A stretch of 64,000 nt of DNA. It comes from UBA2588 sp964343075. Its GTDB lineage: Bacteria; Chloroflexota; Dehalococcoidia; Lucifugimonadales; UBA3495. A model generated the notes under the pieces. It was not told the DNA's origin. It made no database searches and saw only the letters and a program-made list of their open reading frames with translations. How positions within the stretch are numbered: position 1 is the stretch's first letter; each line of letters starts with the position of its first letter. A program made the position numbers and the translations under genes. Shown piece after piece: positions 34,164 to 43,428 of this stretch. The stretch lies in contig CAYFGT010000005.1 of assembly GCA_964343075.1 (NCBI GenBank), positions 20,977-84,976 on the forward strand. The letters are read 5' to 3'.

Positions 34164-34574
34164 CTAACTCTGATATATCATCCATTCCAACAAGTTTTCA
34201 TCTGGATCTCTAGCATACAGACTCACTGCAGGAATCTTGCCCCCTTGTCGTGCTCCTTTACGTTCGCCAGGTCCTCTGATGATTTCTATTCCAGCGTCAT
34301 TTAACAGCGCAACACATTCATCCACGGTGCCATTCCAAACAAAACATATATCTCCGCATCCCGGAACAGCTGTTGGCCCCCTGTAATCGGCAACGTATCC
34401 TTCGGGATGTACATTAATTTTACTGTCCCCTACTTGAATATTAAATATATTTACTTTTCCGGCCCTCCATTCTTGCTCATCATTAATCACAAATCCGAGT
34501 TTCTTGTAAAAAGCAATTAATCGTTCTGCATTTGCTGTTGGAATCGCTATATGATCTATCCCTATACTAGCCAT
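34164..34574 (-). CDS. VOC-family (glyoxalase/dioxygenase fold) protein
   Basis: A 136-aa vicinal-oxygen-chelate protein. It starts with GIDHIAIPTANAERLIAFYKKLGF, the first metal-ligand strand, and ends with ARDPDENLLEW, the terminal Glu ligand. Both halves of the fold are visible, and a His in KINVHPEGY is a third likely ligand. Similar proteins act as extradiol dioxygenases, glyoxalases or resistance proteins. It is upstream of the MmgE/PrpD gene in the same direction. Confidence 0.9.
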   Translation of the reverse strand: MASIGIDHIAIPTANAERLIAFYKKLGFVINDEQEWRAGKVNIFNIQVGDSKINVHPEGYVADYRGPTAVPGCGDICFVWNGTVDECVALLNDAGIEIIRGPGERKGARQGGKIPAVSLYARDPDENLLEWMIYQS

Positions 34575-34654
34575 TTATAAACTCCTAAAACATTTCATGA
34601 TTTTGTAGTGTTGTGCTCCATTATAAGACAAATGTCGACGCTACTCTAAATTCC

Positions 34655-34683
34655 TTGACAAGCAATACCAGCCCTCATAAAAT
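34655..34683 (+). promoter_or_regulatory. Promoter of the HMG-CoA-lyase-like gene
   Basis: TTGACA (34655-34660), a 17-base spacer and TAAAAT (34678-34683), with about 60 bases to the ATG. Confidence 0.7.
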
Positions 34684-34746
34684 CTCAGCATAGGCTGATC
34701 TCTGGAATACTCTACCATACTAATACGCCTATACTAGGGAGATGAA

Positions 34747-35931
34747 ATGAACAATTGGCCAACTATCATATATAAAGAAGAGGGCATGCGAGAAGGCATG
34801 CAGATAGAAAATTCAAATATATCCGTAGACCACAAAGTAGAGCTTCTGGATGCTCTATCAGAAACCGGACTGAAACAAATAGTTGTCGGATCATTCGTAA
34901 GTCCCAAATGGACACCGCAAATGGAACGGATAGATGAGATAGTAACTAAATTCACTCCAAAACCTGGGGTGACTTACACTGCGTTAGCTCTTAATCCAAG
35001 AGGAGTAGAAAGAGCACGAGCCTATTCCCCACCTTTGACCATCGAGAGAGACAAATATCCTAGATTAGGCGTGCACATGTGTGATGTATTCGTACGTCGA
35101 AATACTAACAGATCCCAAATGCAAGAAATGGAACGCTGGGCTCCAATAATTGCTCAGGCACAAGAACTGAACATAAAAGAAGCAGGTATCGGAACTAATG
35201 CCAGTTGGGGGTCAAATTTCTTGGGTGAAATCCCAGTCGACGCATTAATGCAAATGTTTGAAGTGCAACATAGCCTTTGGGACGAAGCAGGTATCAATGT
35301 GGTTAGTTGCGCGATGGGTGATCCTATGAGTCATTGTACCCCGGCCAAAGTGGAAGAAAGTATCGTAAGGGTTAAAGAACGCTGGCCTGATATAAAACAC
35401 TTCAGGCTTCATCTACACAACGGAAGGAATATGGCGATCGCCTCCGCTTACGCGGCAATGAGAGTGCTATCGTCTGAAGATACTTTAGAACTAGACGGTA
35501 CAATAGGCGGATTTGGAGGATGCCCGTATTGCGGTAATGGCCAAGTCACCGGAATGGCTCCCACCGAAGACCTATTGCACATGATGGAAGACATGGGTAT
35601 CCCCACTGGAGTTGATATTTCTAAATTGATCGATTGTGTCTGGATGGCAGAAAGTATAATTGGACGTGAGCTTTATGGTCATGTTTCGAAAGCTGGTCCT
35701 CGTCCGAAGCACAAAGAAGAACTATACGATATCAACATGCCGTTTGTGGAAACCCCTGCTCAAGCCAAACACTACAAATTAGGACCTGATGTATATGAGG
35801 GAGGTATATACCCTTATAGCGAACCAATCCAAAGTCCTTACCGGGACAGAGTAGACTCTGGGACTGATGCATACGGATCAGGGGACGAATTCCCTTGGAA
35901 TGAAGAATGGATGCCTAAGCCATTAGAGTAG
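34747..35931 (+). CDS. HMG-CoA lyase-like pyruvate carboxyltransferase-family enzyme
   Basis: A TIM-barrel lyase of 394 aa in the DRE-TIM group. The YKEEGMREGMQIEN segment carries the catalytic Arg and Glu, the HLHNGRNMA motif carries the two metal histidines, and the LDGTIGGFGGCPYCGNG loop has the conserved cysteines. The C-terminal region is longer than in HMG-CoA lyase (about 300 aa), adding roughly 90 residues. A GGGAG site lies just before the ATG. It converges on the NUDIX gene. Confidence 0.88.
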   Translation: MNNWPTIIYKEEGMREGMQIENSNISVDHKVELLDALSETGLKQIVVGSFVSPKWTPQMERIDEIVTKFTPKPGVTYTALALNPRGVERARAYSPPLTIERDKYPRLGVHMCDVFVRRNTNRSQMQEMERWAPIIAQAQELNIKEAGIGTNASWGSNFLGEIPVDALMQMFEVQHSLWDEAGINVVSCAMGDPMSHCTPAKVEESIVRVKERWPDIKHFRLHLHNGRNMAIASAYAAMRVLSSEDTLELDGTIGGFGGCPYCGNGQVTGMAPTEDLLHMMEDMGIPTGVDISKLIDCVWMAESIIGRELYGHVSKAGPRPKHKEELYDINMPFVETPAQAKHYKLGPDVYEGGIYPYSEPIQSPYRDRVDSGTDAYGSGDEFPWNEEWMPKPLE

Positions 35932-35938
35932 ATTTACC

Positions 35939-35966
35939 TAGATGCTCGCGAATTCGCGAGCATCTA
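35939..35966. terminator. 28-bp perfect palindrome between convergent genes
   Basis: A perfectly self-complementary sequence centred on GAATTC, with core GCTCGCGAATTCGCGAGC. It lies between the stops of the lyase-like gene and the NUDIX gene and overlaps the NUDIX stop. It likely forms a bidirectional transcription-termination hairpin, but there is no long T-tract. Confidence 0.55.
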
Positions 35967-36449
35967 ACTCTTCATAGCAATACGTATTATCTCTTCATCC
36001 CGCGGGAAAGCTAGTTCCGGAAGTTCATCTAATGCGAAATACCCACTGTCAAGGACTTCGCAGTTAGTATTGACATCGCCCAAGAAACCTTTGGCCAAAT
36101 AAGCTACAACTATAACTGGAGAATCATTACTTGAGTACACTCCAATTAGTTCTACATTTTTAATCTGTAAGCCTACTTCTTCTAAAATTTCTCTTGCTAC
36201 TGCTTCCTCCACAATTTCATATCGATCGACATAGCCACCCGGCAAACTCCATTTACCATATCCTGGTTCATTCCCCCTTTTAATCAACAAAACTCGATGA
36301 TCTGTAGTTAAGACACACACTGCGGAAACTTTTGGATCAAAATAATAATCCGAGTGACAACTTTGACATTGCAAAATCTTTTTCTGTTCAAAATCAACTA
36401 ACTGGATAGTGTTACCGCATTTTGGGCAATAGGAATGTGAAGGTTGCAT
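35964..36449 (-). CDS. NUDIX hydrolase with N-terminal zinc ribbon (NudC-like)
   Basis: A 161-aa protein with an N-terminal zinc ribbon (CPKC at residues 8-11, CQSC near 28-31) followed by a NUDIX domain. The NUDIX box is complete: GGYVDRYEIVEEAVAREILE, then EVG. Ribbon plus NUDIX in this order occurs in NADH pyrophosphatase and mRNA decapping NudC, although those are longer; a nucleoside-diphosphate sugar or dinucleotide substrate is likely. It lies 12 bases downstream of the ribokinase gene. Confidence 0.9.
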   Translation of the reverse strand: MQPSHSYCPKCGNTIQLVDFEQKKILQCQSCHSDYYFDPKVSAVCVLTTDHRVLLIKRGNEPGYGKWSLPGGYVDRYEIVEEAVAREILEEVGLQIKNVELIGVYSSNDSPVIVVAYLAKGFLGDVNTNCEVLDSGYFALDELPELAFPRDEEIIRIAMKS

Positions 36450-36461
36450 ATATGATCTCTC

Positions 36462-37394
36462 TTACAGAAAGGTTTTCTGGTAACAAGCCTTAACAGTTTC
36501 TAATGAAGGCATCGCATCTTGAGCACCTATTCGAGTGGTTGCTAATCCTCCCGAGCAAACGGCCCATTTCATGGTCTCCTCTATACTCCACCCATGATAT
36601 ATCCCATAGATCAGTCCACCGTTGAAAGCATCGCCAGCAGCAACAGAATCTACAGCATCTATTTTCACTGCTGGAACGTACACTTCATCACAATCATCAA
36701 TATACAAAGCACCTTGAGATCCCATTTTTACTACCACTTTGGGAATCCCCATGCCCTTTATTTTACGAGCTGCGGCAAACCCAGATTCTACATCCATCAC
36801 TGGTATGCCTGTGATGTATTCTGCTTCTGTTTCGTTTGGCGTAATTATGGAGACACATTCAAATAAGCGAGGGGGAATGGGTCTGGTTGGTCCTGGGTCT
36901 AGCATTACCGTCACATCTCTGTGTTTTGCGCTAACAGCCAATTCTTCAGATATATCAAGAGGACTTTCGAGTTGTAACATGAGATACCTAATCGAGGCTT
37001 TATCTTCCATAGATTTAACAATCAAATCTTTCTCAGAATATGCATTCGCTCCATGCACTTGAATGATTTGATTTTGTGAACTTTTATCCACATTAATCAC
37101 AGCAACTCCTGAATGTTCATTCGGAACCGTGGCAATATCATCGATAATAACGCCTTTCGTCTTCAAACCTTCGAGTAATGTTGGAGCGAATACATCGTCT
37201 CCTACTGCCCCTAACATGCATACAACCAAACCCAACTGACTTACAGCCACTGCTTGATTGGCGCCTTTACCGCCCGCATAAGTAACAAATTGATCACCTA
37301 AAATGGTTTGACCAGGGGCAGGAAATCTATCTGATCTAGTAACAAGATCGATGTTTATACCCCCATACACCAAAACTTCGCATACATCACTCAT
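36462..37394 (-). CDS. rbsK: Ribokinase (PfkB family)
   Basis: Phosphorylates ribose or a similar sugar with ATP. The two PfkB signatures are visible, YAGGKGANQAVAVSQLG near residue 40 and VDSVAAGDAFNGGLIYG near 250, together with the MLDPGPTRPIPP segment and the ITPNETEAEY motif typical of ribokinase. At 310 aa it is the usual length. No ribose transporter is nearby. It is divergent from the CaiB-type gene. Confidence 0.9.
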   Translation of the reverse strand: MSDVCEVLVYGGINIDLVTRSDRFPAPGQTILGDQFVTYAGGKGANQAVAVSQLGLVVCMLGAVGDDVFAPTLLEGLKTKGVIIDDIATVPNEHSGVAVINVDKSSQNQIIQVHGANAYSEKDLIVKSMEDKASIRYLMLQLESPLDISEELAVSAKHRDVTVMLDPGPTRPIPPRLFECVSIITPNETEAEYITGIPVMDVESGFAAARKIKGMGIPKVVVKMGSQGALYIDDCDEVYVPAVKIDAVDSVAAGDAFNGGLIYGIYHGWSIEETMKWAVCSGGLATTRIGAQDAMPSLETVKACYQKTFL

Positions 37395-37460
37395 AATAGA
37401 TCCATGCTATAATTTCCCTTCCAAGAAATCAAACCTATATAATAGGAAGAGGTGGTTCAT

Positions 37461-38675
37461 ATGCCTAGTGCTCTTGATAAAATTAAAGTAGTAGACCTAA
37501 CCAGAACGCTGGCTGGTCCATTCTGTACTATGATGCTAGCAGATTTAGGAGCAGAGGTAATCAAAATTGAAGAGCCCAGTAGAGGTGATGAAACCCGAAT
37601 GTGGACACCATTTTGGAATGGTGAAAGTACTCAGTTTGTATCATTCAACAGAAATAAAAAAAGCCTCACCGTCAACCTCAAAACACCAGAAGGTGTAGAT
37701 TTAGTAAAGAAATTAGCATCGGACGCAGACATAATGATAGAAAGTTTTCGTGCGGGCGCTTTAGAGAGTATGGGGCTCGGATATGAAGACATAAAGCTTA
37801 TCAATCCAGAAATTATTTATTGTTCAATCTCTGGGTATGGAAGAACTGGTCCATTGAAAGATATGCCTGGTTATGACCTCATAATTCAAGCATACAGTGG
37901 GCTCATGGACTTAACTGGAGACCCGGCAGGGGATCCTCAGAGAGTTGGATTTTCTCTGGTTGATTTGTTTACAGGAATGATGGCATATGGATCCCTGATG
38001 ACATGTCTATATCACAAACAAAACACAGGCAAAGGCCAGTATGTCGAGGCATCTCTTTTGGATGGGCAAGTCGCTGCCATGAGCTACCATGCCACCGCTT
38101 ACATGGGAACCAATAATATCCCACAAAGGTTAGGTTCTGGGCACCCGAGTCTTGTACCTTATCAAAACTTCCGTGCTAAGGATGGGTATCTCTTAGTCGG
38201 ATGTGCCAATCAAGGTCTTTGGGAAAAACTATGTGTTGCCATAAATCGAGAAGATCTACTCATAGATTCCAGGTTTATTACTAACGATGACAGAGTAGCT
38301 CACAGGCAAGAATGTGTTGACTTGTTGAACGAAATTTTCTCCACCCAAAACGCTGAGTATTGGATCAAAATTATATCTGACGCTGGGGTACCTTGCGGTC
38401 CTATAAACAATGTGAAACAAGTCGTGGAGAATGAGCAAGTGCTAGCCAGAAACATGATCGTGAATATACCAGGCCATCCCAACGTGCCTGATCTAAGAAC
38501 ACCCAATTCTCCTTTAAAATTGAGCTTAACTCCCCCTGAGATTAAAATGCCTCCTCCGTTATTAGGCCAACACAATCGCGAAGTATTAGAAACTATGGGG
38601 TTTTCGTCTTCTGATATTGCAAAACTGATTGAAAATGGCGTCATTGGAGAATCGGCTAAGCCACGACCTCTATGA
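37461..38675 (+). CDS. CaiB/BaiF-family (class III) CoA-transferase
   Basis: A type III CoA-transferase of 404 aa that passes CoA between carboxylic acids through an aspartyl-CoA intermediate. The N-terminal KVVDLTRTLAGPFCTMMLADLGA, ADIMIESFRAGALESMGLG and the catalytic-Asp region DLTGDPAGDPQRVG are all present. The frame opens with GTG at 37452 but the GAGGTGG site suits the ATG at 37461. Substrates of such enzymes include carnitine, formate, oxalate and benzylsuccinate. Confidence 0.92.
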   Translation: MPSALDKIKVVDLTRTLAGPFCTMMLADLGAEVIKIEEPSRGDETRMWTPFWNGESTQFVSFNRNKKSLTVNLKTPEGVDLVKKLASDADIMIESFRAGALESMGLGYEDIKLINPEIIYCSISGYGRTGPLKDMPGYDLIIQAYSGLMDLTGDPAGDPQRVGFSLVDLFTGMMAYGSLMTCLYHKQNTGKGQYVEASLLDGQVAAMSYHATAYMGTNNIPQRLGSGHPSLVPYQNFRAKDGYLLVGCANQGLWEKLCVAINREDLLIDSRFITNDDRVAHRQECVDLLNEIFSTQNAEYWIKIISDAGVPCGPINNVKQVVENEQVLARNMIVNIPGHPNVPDLRTPNSPLKLSLTPPEIKMPPPLLGQHNREVLETMGFSSSDIAKLIENGVIGESAKPRPL

Positions 38676-38957
38676 TCTTGAATGTCTAAACCGGGTCAAG
38701 ATCGACTCAACTGCATTAAATGTTATAACCGGGGCATCTGGATGACATCTTCTAGATTCAGCGATCAAGTATTTCGTAGTAACAGAATCAATTGAGTCAT
38801 CTATCAGAAAATATCCATAATCGGAAGAAGTAATTAAATCTATCGCCCCATTCAACGCTCCTGAAGAGGAAACAATGTACCCGGATTTCTCTAGCAATCC
38901 TACAGCCTCAGCTACTACGTCATCATATTCAGAATATATTAAAACACTATTATTCAC
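38670..38957 (-). CDS. Short receiver-like protein, possibly truncated
   Basis: A 95-aa protein with a response-regulator-like pattern: VLIYSEYDDVVAEAVGLLEKSGY resembles the first strand and acidic pocket, and YGYFLIDDSID resembles the phosphoacceptor strand. The last receiver strand with the conserved Lys is not found. The start is GTG with a distant AGGAGA. It follows the SDR gene by 32 bases and overlaps the CaiB stop by 6 bases. It could be a degenerate receiver or an unrelated fold. Confidence 0.5.
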   Translation of the reverse strand: MNNSVLIYSEYDDVVAEAVGLLEKSGYIVSSSGALNGAIDLITSSDYGYFLIDDSIDSVTTKYLIAESRRCHPDAPVITFNAVESILTRFRHSRS

Positions 38958-38989
38958 AGATTTTAATTAGCTCTCCTTCGTGGCTAGTG

Positions 38990-39754
38990 TTAAGAAGCAG
39001 AATAACCTCCGTCTACAATCACAGAAGTACCAGTTACGTAATCGGAAGAACAACTCGACAGAAAAACTGCCGTACCAGCAATCTCTTGGGGTGTGCCCCA
39101 TTTCCCTACAGGAATTCTATTGGTGATCTTATTGTAACGTTCTGGATCTAAAGTCGGGATCGAAGCGGTTAACTCGGTTTCAAACCATCCAGGTATGATT
39201 GCGTTAACTTGTATGTTATCTTTAGCCCAAGCAACAGCTAAGCTTTTAGTTAGTTGGATAATAGCTCCTTTGCTAGCAGAATATGGTAAGACCCAATCAC
39301 TCCCGAATATAGAATACATAGAACCAATATTTATGATCTTGCCATGCCCTGTTGTTTTAAAATGCCCATACATCATTCGAGATAGTTTAAATACGGACCT
39401 TAAATTAGTATTTAGCACGTTGTCCCAATCATCATCTGACAAATCTTCAGGTTGTTTACGTATAGAAATGCCAGCATTATTAATTAAAATATCGACCTGT
39501 CCTGTCACCTTCACACTGTCATTTACTACTTCTTTCAAATCCTCACTATTATTGACATCAGCAATCAAACCATGGGCTTTCCCTTTGCCAATACTATTGA
39601 TCTCTTCTATAGCTGAGTCTAGCTTGAGTTGGTTTCGCCCCACTAGTATAACTTCGCAGCCGTGCGTTGATAGTCCTTTTGCCATGCCAAGCCCCAAGCC
39701 TCCATTACCTCCCGTAATTAGAGCCGTTTTCTCTGTCAAGTCAAAAAGTTCCAT
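38990..39754 (-). CDS. SDR-family NAD(P)-dependent oxidoreductase
   Basis: A classical SDR of 254 aa with ALITGGNGGLGLGM (cofactor loop), DILINNAGISIR, the NIGSMYS serine and the catalytic YSASKGAI. The C-terminal GTPQEIAGTAVFLSSCSSDY block is normal. It resembles gluconate 5-dehydrogenase/3-oxoacyl-ACP reductase-type enzymes. I start at the second Met (39752-39754), preceded by GGAGA, not at the upstream TTG. It is divergent from the membrane pyrophosphatase. Confidence 0.92.
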   Translation of the reverse strand: MELFDLTEKTALITGGNGGLGLGMAKGLSTHGCEVILVGRNQLKLDSAIEEINSIGKGKAHGLIADVNNSEDLKEVVNDSVKVTGQVDILINNAGISIRKQPEDLSDDDWDNVLNTNLRSVFKLSRMMYGHFKTTGHGKIINIGSMYSIFGSDWVLPYSASKGAIIQLTKSLAVAWAKDNIQVNAIIPGWFETELTASIPTLDPERYNKITNRIPVGKWGTPQEIAGTAVFLSSCSSDYVTGTSVIVDGGYSAS

Positions 39755-39850
39755 ACTACATTGTCTCCGCAACTTACTATTAAATATGATTCATAGTTTA
39801 ACACCCATAATAAACGTTTCAAAAACTACCAATATTCGAAGTTAAATTTA

Positions 39851-39879
39851 TTGACACCAATTAGTAGCCTGTGTAAACT
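39851..39879 (+). promoter_or_regulatory. Promoter of hppA
   Basis: TTGACA (39851-39856), a 17-base spacer and TAAACT (39874-39879), with 56 bases to the hppA ATG. Confidence 0.65.
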
Positions 39880-39935
39880 TGCCCGCGGTTTAAAGGACCA
39901 AATAGAAATCTTTAATCATAAACACGAGGTATTTC

Positions 39936-41975
39936 ATGTTACCGATAATCTTAATTTTGGCGTCAGGTGGCCTTGCTTTATTATTTGCCGTCTTCACTGC
40001 TATCAGGCTGTTACGTGTAGATTCAGGCAATCAAAGAATGCGAGACATTGGTGATGCAATTAAAGCCGGAGCCGCAGCTTTTTTGAAGAGGGAGTACTTA
40101 ACACTCCTCCCATTCGTAATCATAGTTGCGATTCTAATAGGGGTACTAATCGATTTTTACGCTCTCGGATCTAGTACACCAGGCACCGCTATTTCCTACG
40201 TGGCAGGTGCAATCTGCTCAGCTGTTGCTGGGTTCGTAGGTATGAACATCGCGGTGAGAGCAAACGTCCGCACAGCAGCTTCAGCCATGCATGGCCTCAA
40301 TCCAGCCCTTCGAGTTGCTTTCTCTTCGGGTAGCGTTATGGGCTTAACTGTTGTGGGCATGGGGCTTATTGGGGTGACTCTCCTCTGGATCATTTTCCAA
40401 GATACAAGTGTAATAGCCGGATTTGGATTCGGTGCAAGCTCTATCGCATTATTTGCGAGAGTCGGAGGAGGCATATTCACTAAAGCAGCTGACGTAGGAT
40501 CTGATCTTGTAGGGAAAGTAGAAGCAGGCATTCCTGAAGATGACCCTCGTAACCCAGGTGTTATCGCCGACAATGTAGGAGATAACGTTGGTGATGTCGC
40601 CGGTATGGGAGCTGACCTGTTTGAATCCTATGTGGGTTCAATAATCTCAGCCATCGCGCTTGCCGCAGGAAGTATGGCTTTAATCAGCAGTAAAGAAGCG
40701 CTGCTACCATTGTTGCTGGCAGGAGCAGGAATCCTAGCCTCAATTCTTGGAACTTTTATGGTTCGTAGTTCAGAAAATGCAAACTTTGGGCAATTATTAT
40801 GGGCTCTACGACGAGGTATATTCGCATCTGCTATTTTGGTCGCTATATTCTCAGCAGGGATAATTTATGTCCTTGAAATATCAGATGGTGTCAGTTTATT
40901 TATATGCATAATCACAGGACTGATCGCTGGGACAATTATAGGAACCGCGACTGAATACTACACTTCATACGAATACAAACCGACCAAAAACGTAGCAGAA
41001 AACGCCCAAACCGGAGCAGCTACTGTAATCATTAGCGGATTTGCAACAGGAATGATGAGTACTCTAATTCCTGTCATCGCTATAGGCGCCACAATCCTCA
41101 TCTCTTACGAACTCAAGGAATTCTATGGTATTGCTTTGGCAGGAGTAGGACTGCTCTCTACTTTAGGAATTACTTTAGCAACAGACGCTTACGGACCTGT
41201 GGCAGACAACGCAGGAGGTATTGCAGAACAGGCACAACTTGCACCAGAAGTTCGTCAACGAACTGACGCATTAGACGCACTTGGCAACACTACAGCGGCT
41301 ACAGGTAAAGGATTTGCGATAGGTTCTGCAGCCTTGACTTCGCTCGCACTGCTTGCTGCATTTGCTCAAGCTGCGGGATTGTTTGATGGTGATGGAATAG
41401 ACATCCTAAAACACACTACCCTAACTGGTTTGCTTATAGGCGCAATGCTACCATTCATTTTCTCCGCGCTTACTATGAATGCAGTAGGAAGAGCGGCGTT
41501 CTCAGTAGTTAATGAAGTTAGGAGGCAATTCAGAGAAATTGAAGGCTTACTAGATGGTAACGCTACTCCTGATTACGAACGATGCGTAGACATAAGTACT
41601 CGGGGAGCCTTAAAAGAAATGGTCATCCCTGGCCTACTAGCTGTCATAATGCCAATTGCGATAGGCCTGATCTTAGGAGCAGAAGCTCTAGGAGGCATGC
41701 TAATTGGATCAGTCGCGTCCGGATTCATGATTGCCATCACTATGGCGAGTGCCGGGGGCAGCTGGGATAATGCCAAAAAGTATGTAGAACTCGGACACTA
41801 TGGAGGTAAAGGATCAGATTCTCATAAAGCAGCCGTAGAAGGCGATGTGGTAGGGGATCCGTTTAAAGACACCTCTGGACCATCACTCAACATCTTATTG
41901 AAATTGATGGCCATAGTATCTTTGGTGTTCGCGCCAGTGTTCACTGTAGTAACACCGATTATTCTATACATATAA
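39936..41975 (+). CDS. hppA: Membrane-bound cation-pumping pyrophosphatase
   Basis: Couples pyrophosphate hydrolysis to proton or sodium export. The 679-aa protein has about 15-16 hydrophobic helices and the Mg-PPi binding signatures DVGSDLVGKVEAGIPEDDP and DNVGDNVGDVAGMGADLFES. The cation-specificity segment reads GNTTAATGKGFAIG, with Ala where potassium-independent enzymes have Lys, so I expect a potassium-dependent type. GAGGT lies 6 bases before the ATG. A bidirectional terminator follows. Confidence 0.97.
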   Translation: MLPIILILASGGLALLFAVFTAIRLLRVDSGNQRMRDIGDAIKAGAAAFLKREYLTLLPFVIIVAILIGVLIDFYALGSSTPGTAISYVAGAICSAVAGFVGMNIAVRANVRTAASAMHGLNPALRVAFSSGSVMGLTVVGMGLIGVTLLWIIFQDTSVIAGFGFGASSIALFARVGGGIFTKAADVGSDLVGKVEAGIPEDDPRNPGVIADNVGDNVGDVAGMGADLFESYVGSIISAIALAAGSMALISSKEALLPLLLAGAGILASILGTFMVRSSENANFGQLLWALRRGIFASAILVAIFSAGIIYVLEISDGVSLFICIITGLIAGTIIGTATEYYTSYEYKPTKNVAENAQTGAATVIISGFATGMMSTLIPVIAIGATILISYELKEFYGIALAGVGLLSTLGITLATDAYGPVADNAGGIAEQAQLAPEVRQRTDALDALGNTTAATGKGFAIGSAALTSLALLAAFAQAAGLFDGDGIDILKHTTLTGLLIGAMLPFIFSALTMNAVGRAAFSVVNEVRRQFREIEGLLDGNATPDYERCVDISTRGALKEMVIPGLLAVIMPIAIGLILGAEALGGMLIGSVASGFMIAITMASAGGSWDNAKKYVELGHYGGKGSDSHKAAVEGDVVGDPFKDTSGPSLNILLKLMAIVSLVFAPVFTVVTPIILYI

Positions 41976-41993
41976 AATAATTATTCTGGCAAT

Positions 41994-42027
41994 AAAAAGG
42001 CAGCTGTCTAACGAGGGCTGCCTTTTT
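41994..42027. terminator. Bidirectional rho-independent terminator (hppA/uppP)
   Basis: AAAAAGGCAGC and GCTGCCTTTTT flank a 12-base loop. The GGCAGC stem with A and T runs on both sides serves the convergent hppA and uppP genes. Confidence 0.88.
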
Positions 42028-42029
42028 AA

Positions 42030-42806
42030 CTACAAAAATGACGAACCAATCACCAAGAACCCTGTAGCTAACGCAACAAGTCCCATAGGGATGCTCTTCA
42101 ATAATCTCATCAAAAAACCAATCGTAAGTACGCCCACGAAAAACGCTGCAACTATACCTGCCAGATGAGAAATATCTAAAACAGAAGGCCCTAAAGTTAA
42201 TAATCCAATCAATCCCCCCCCAAAACTAACGGGAATACTTATCAAGTAGCTCAATTTCAGAGCATCTTCCACTTTAACTTCTCTACCAATCAGGAATGAC
42301 AGTGTCAGAGCAGACCTACTTAACCCAGGCAATATGGAAAATCCTTGCACGATACCTAAAAGGCTCATTTCCAGAATGTGCAAATCATCAATAGATCTCC
42401 CAACTCGAGAAATTTGTTTGATTTGAACTATTCCAGTAACAATGATTAGAATCCCTATCAGGATCATTACATATTTACCCAACGATTCAGGTATAGATGT
42501 CATTGCTAAATAAATCGGGATGCCGATCATACCCGTAAAACAACTAGATATTAAGATAGCTGCCAGTAAATTTTTTTGATTACCCGTCGTCCAATCTCTT
42601 ACTTTTAATATTTCAATTATGTCTTTTGAAAAATATAACAAGCTGGCCAGCCCTGTTCCGAAGTGTAACAAGAGGGCAATCGCGACCCCTTCAGCAAATC
42701 CTATGGTTGTACAACACTCGAAAATTATGACTAGGATTCCCTCTGAACTCACAGGGATCCATTCTACTATCCCTTGAATCAAGCCTATTAAGATGTTTGT
42801 TCCCAT
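42030..42806 (-). CDS. uppP: Undecaprenyl-diphosphate phosphatase (UppP/BacA)
   Basis: An integral membrane enzyme of 258 aa that recycles the C55 lipid carrier for cell-wall synthesis. Both active-site motifs are present: GIVEWIPVSSEGILV near the start and PGLSRSALT in the middle. Seven to eight hydrophobic helices are visible. The EWIPVSSEG form differs slightly from the enteric EFLPISSTGH. It starts 15 bases after the phosphoesterase gene, so the two are probably co-transcribed. Confidence 0.9.
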   Translation of the reverse strand: MGTNILIGLIQGIVEWIPVSSEGILVIIFECCTTIGFAEGVAIALLLHFGTGLASLLYFSKDIIEILKVRDWTTGNQKNLLAAILISSCFTGMIGIPIYLAMTSIPESLGKYVMILIGILIIVTGIVQIKQISRVGRSIDDLHILEMSLLGIVQGFSILPGLSRSALTLSFLIGREVKVEDALKLSYLISIPVSFGGGLIGLLTLGPSVLDISHLAGIVAAFFVGVLTIGFLMRLLKSIPMGLVALATGFLVIGSSFL

Positions 42807-42821
42807 TCAGCCTCAGCTACT

Positions 42822-43418
42822 TTATTGATCTATCTCTCTAAGGTTGATTATACATGGCTGGATATGCAATGCGTCCACGTATAAAAGTCCTACAGTGCCC
42901 ACAGTGTTAGATTCATGATTCTTACCAGGAAAAGTTGGGCTGCCAGGGTTCATCCATAAAATATTCTGGCTCCATATAGACAACTCCTCATGGGTATCTC
43001 CGAACAACACGATATCCACCGGCGATCCGAATTTCTTAGTCACTAGGATTCTAGTGTCATAATCATTCTCTGGAAGTACTATAGATTGACCATCAGAAGC
43101 TGTATAAATAGGAGGATATGGCCACTGAATATCATGAACCATACCAATCCTCAATTCCGATCTCCCTGTGATCGAGATAGGTATTACCCTTACTCGGTCA
43201 GCTAATCTATCACCAATTTCGGTAGGGTCTTCATATCCTCTAACAGCTTTTACTGGCGCGATTTTCTCTAGTTCATCTAAAACTCCAAGGCATTCCAAAT
43301 CTCCGCAATGTAATATCAAATCAACATTTTTGAAGGCTTGAAAGACTTGAGCCGGTAATCCTTTACCATCACCTGCAAGATGTGTGTCAGAGATTACCCC
43401 TATATTAATGCGCTGCAT
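42822..43418 (-). CDS. YfcE/MJ0936-family metallophosphoesterase
   Basis: A 198-aa phosphodiesterase. The di-metal motifs occur in order: GVISDTHLAGD, LILHCGDLE, RGYED (in place of GNCD), MVHDIQW, FGDTHEELS and WMNPGSP. RGYEDPT in place of the usual GN-D/N motif is slightly unusual but keeps Asp/Glu ligands. The gene lies between a 191-aa unknown and uppP on the same strand. Confidence 0.88.
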   Translation of the reverse strand: MQRINIGVISDTHLAGDGKGLPAQVFQAFKNVDLILHCGDLECLGVLDELEKIAPVKAVRGYEDPTEIGDRLADRVRVIPISITGRSELRIGMVHDIQWPYPPIYTASDGQSIVLPENDYDTRILVTKKFGSPVDIVLFGDTHEELSIWSQNILWMNPGSPTFPGKNHESNTVGTVGLLYVDALHIQPCIINLREIDQ

Positions 43419-43428
43419 TTAATATGCT

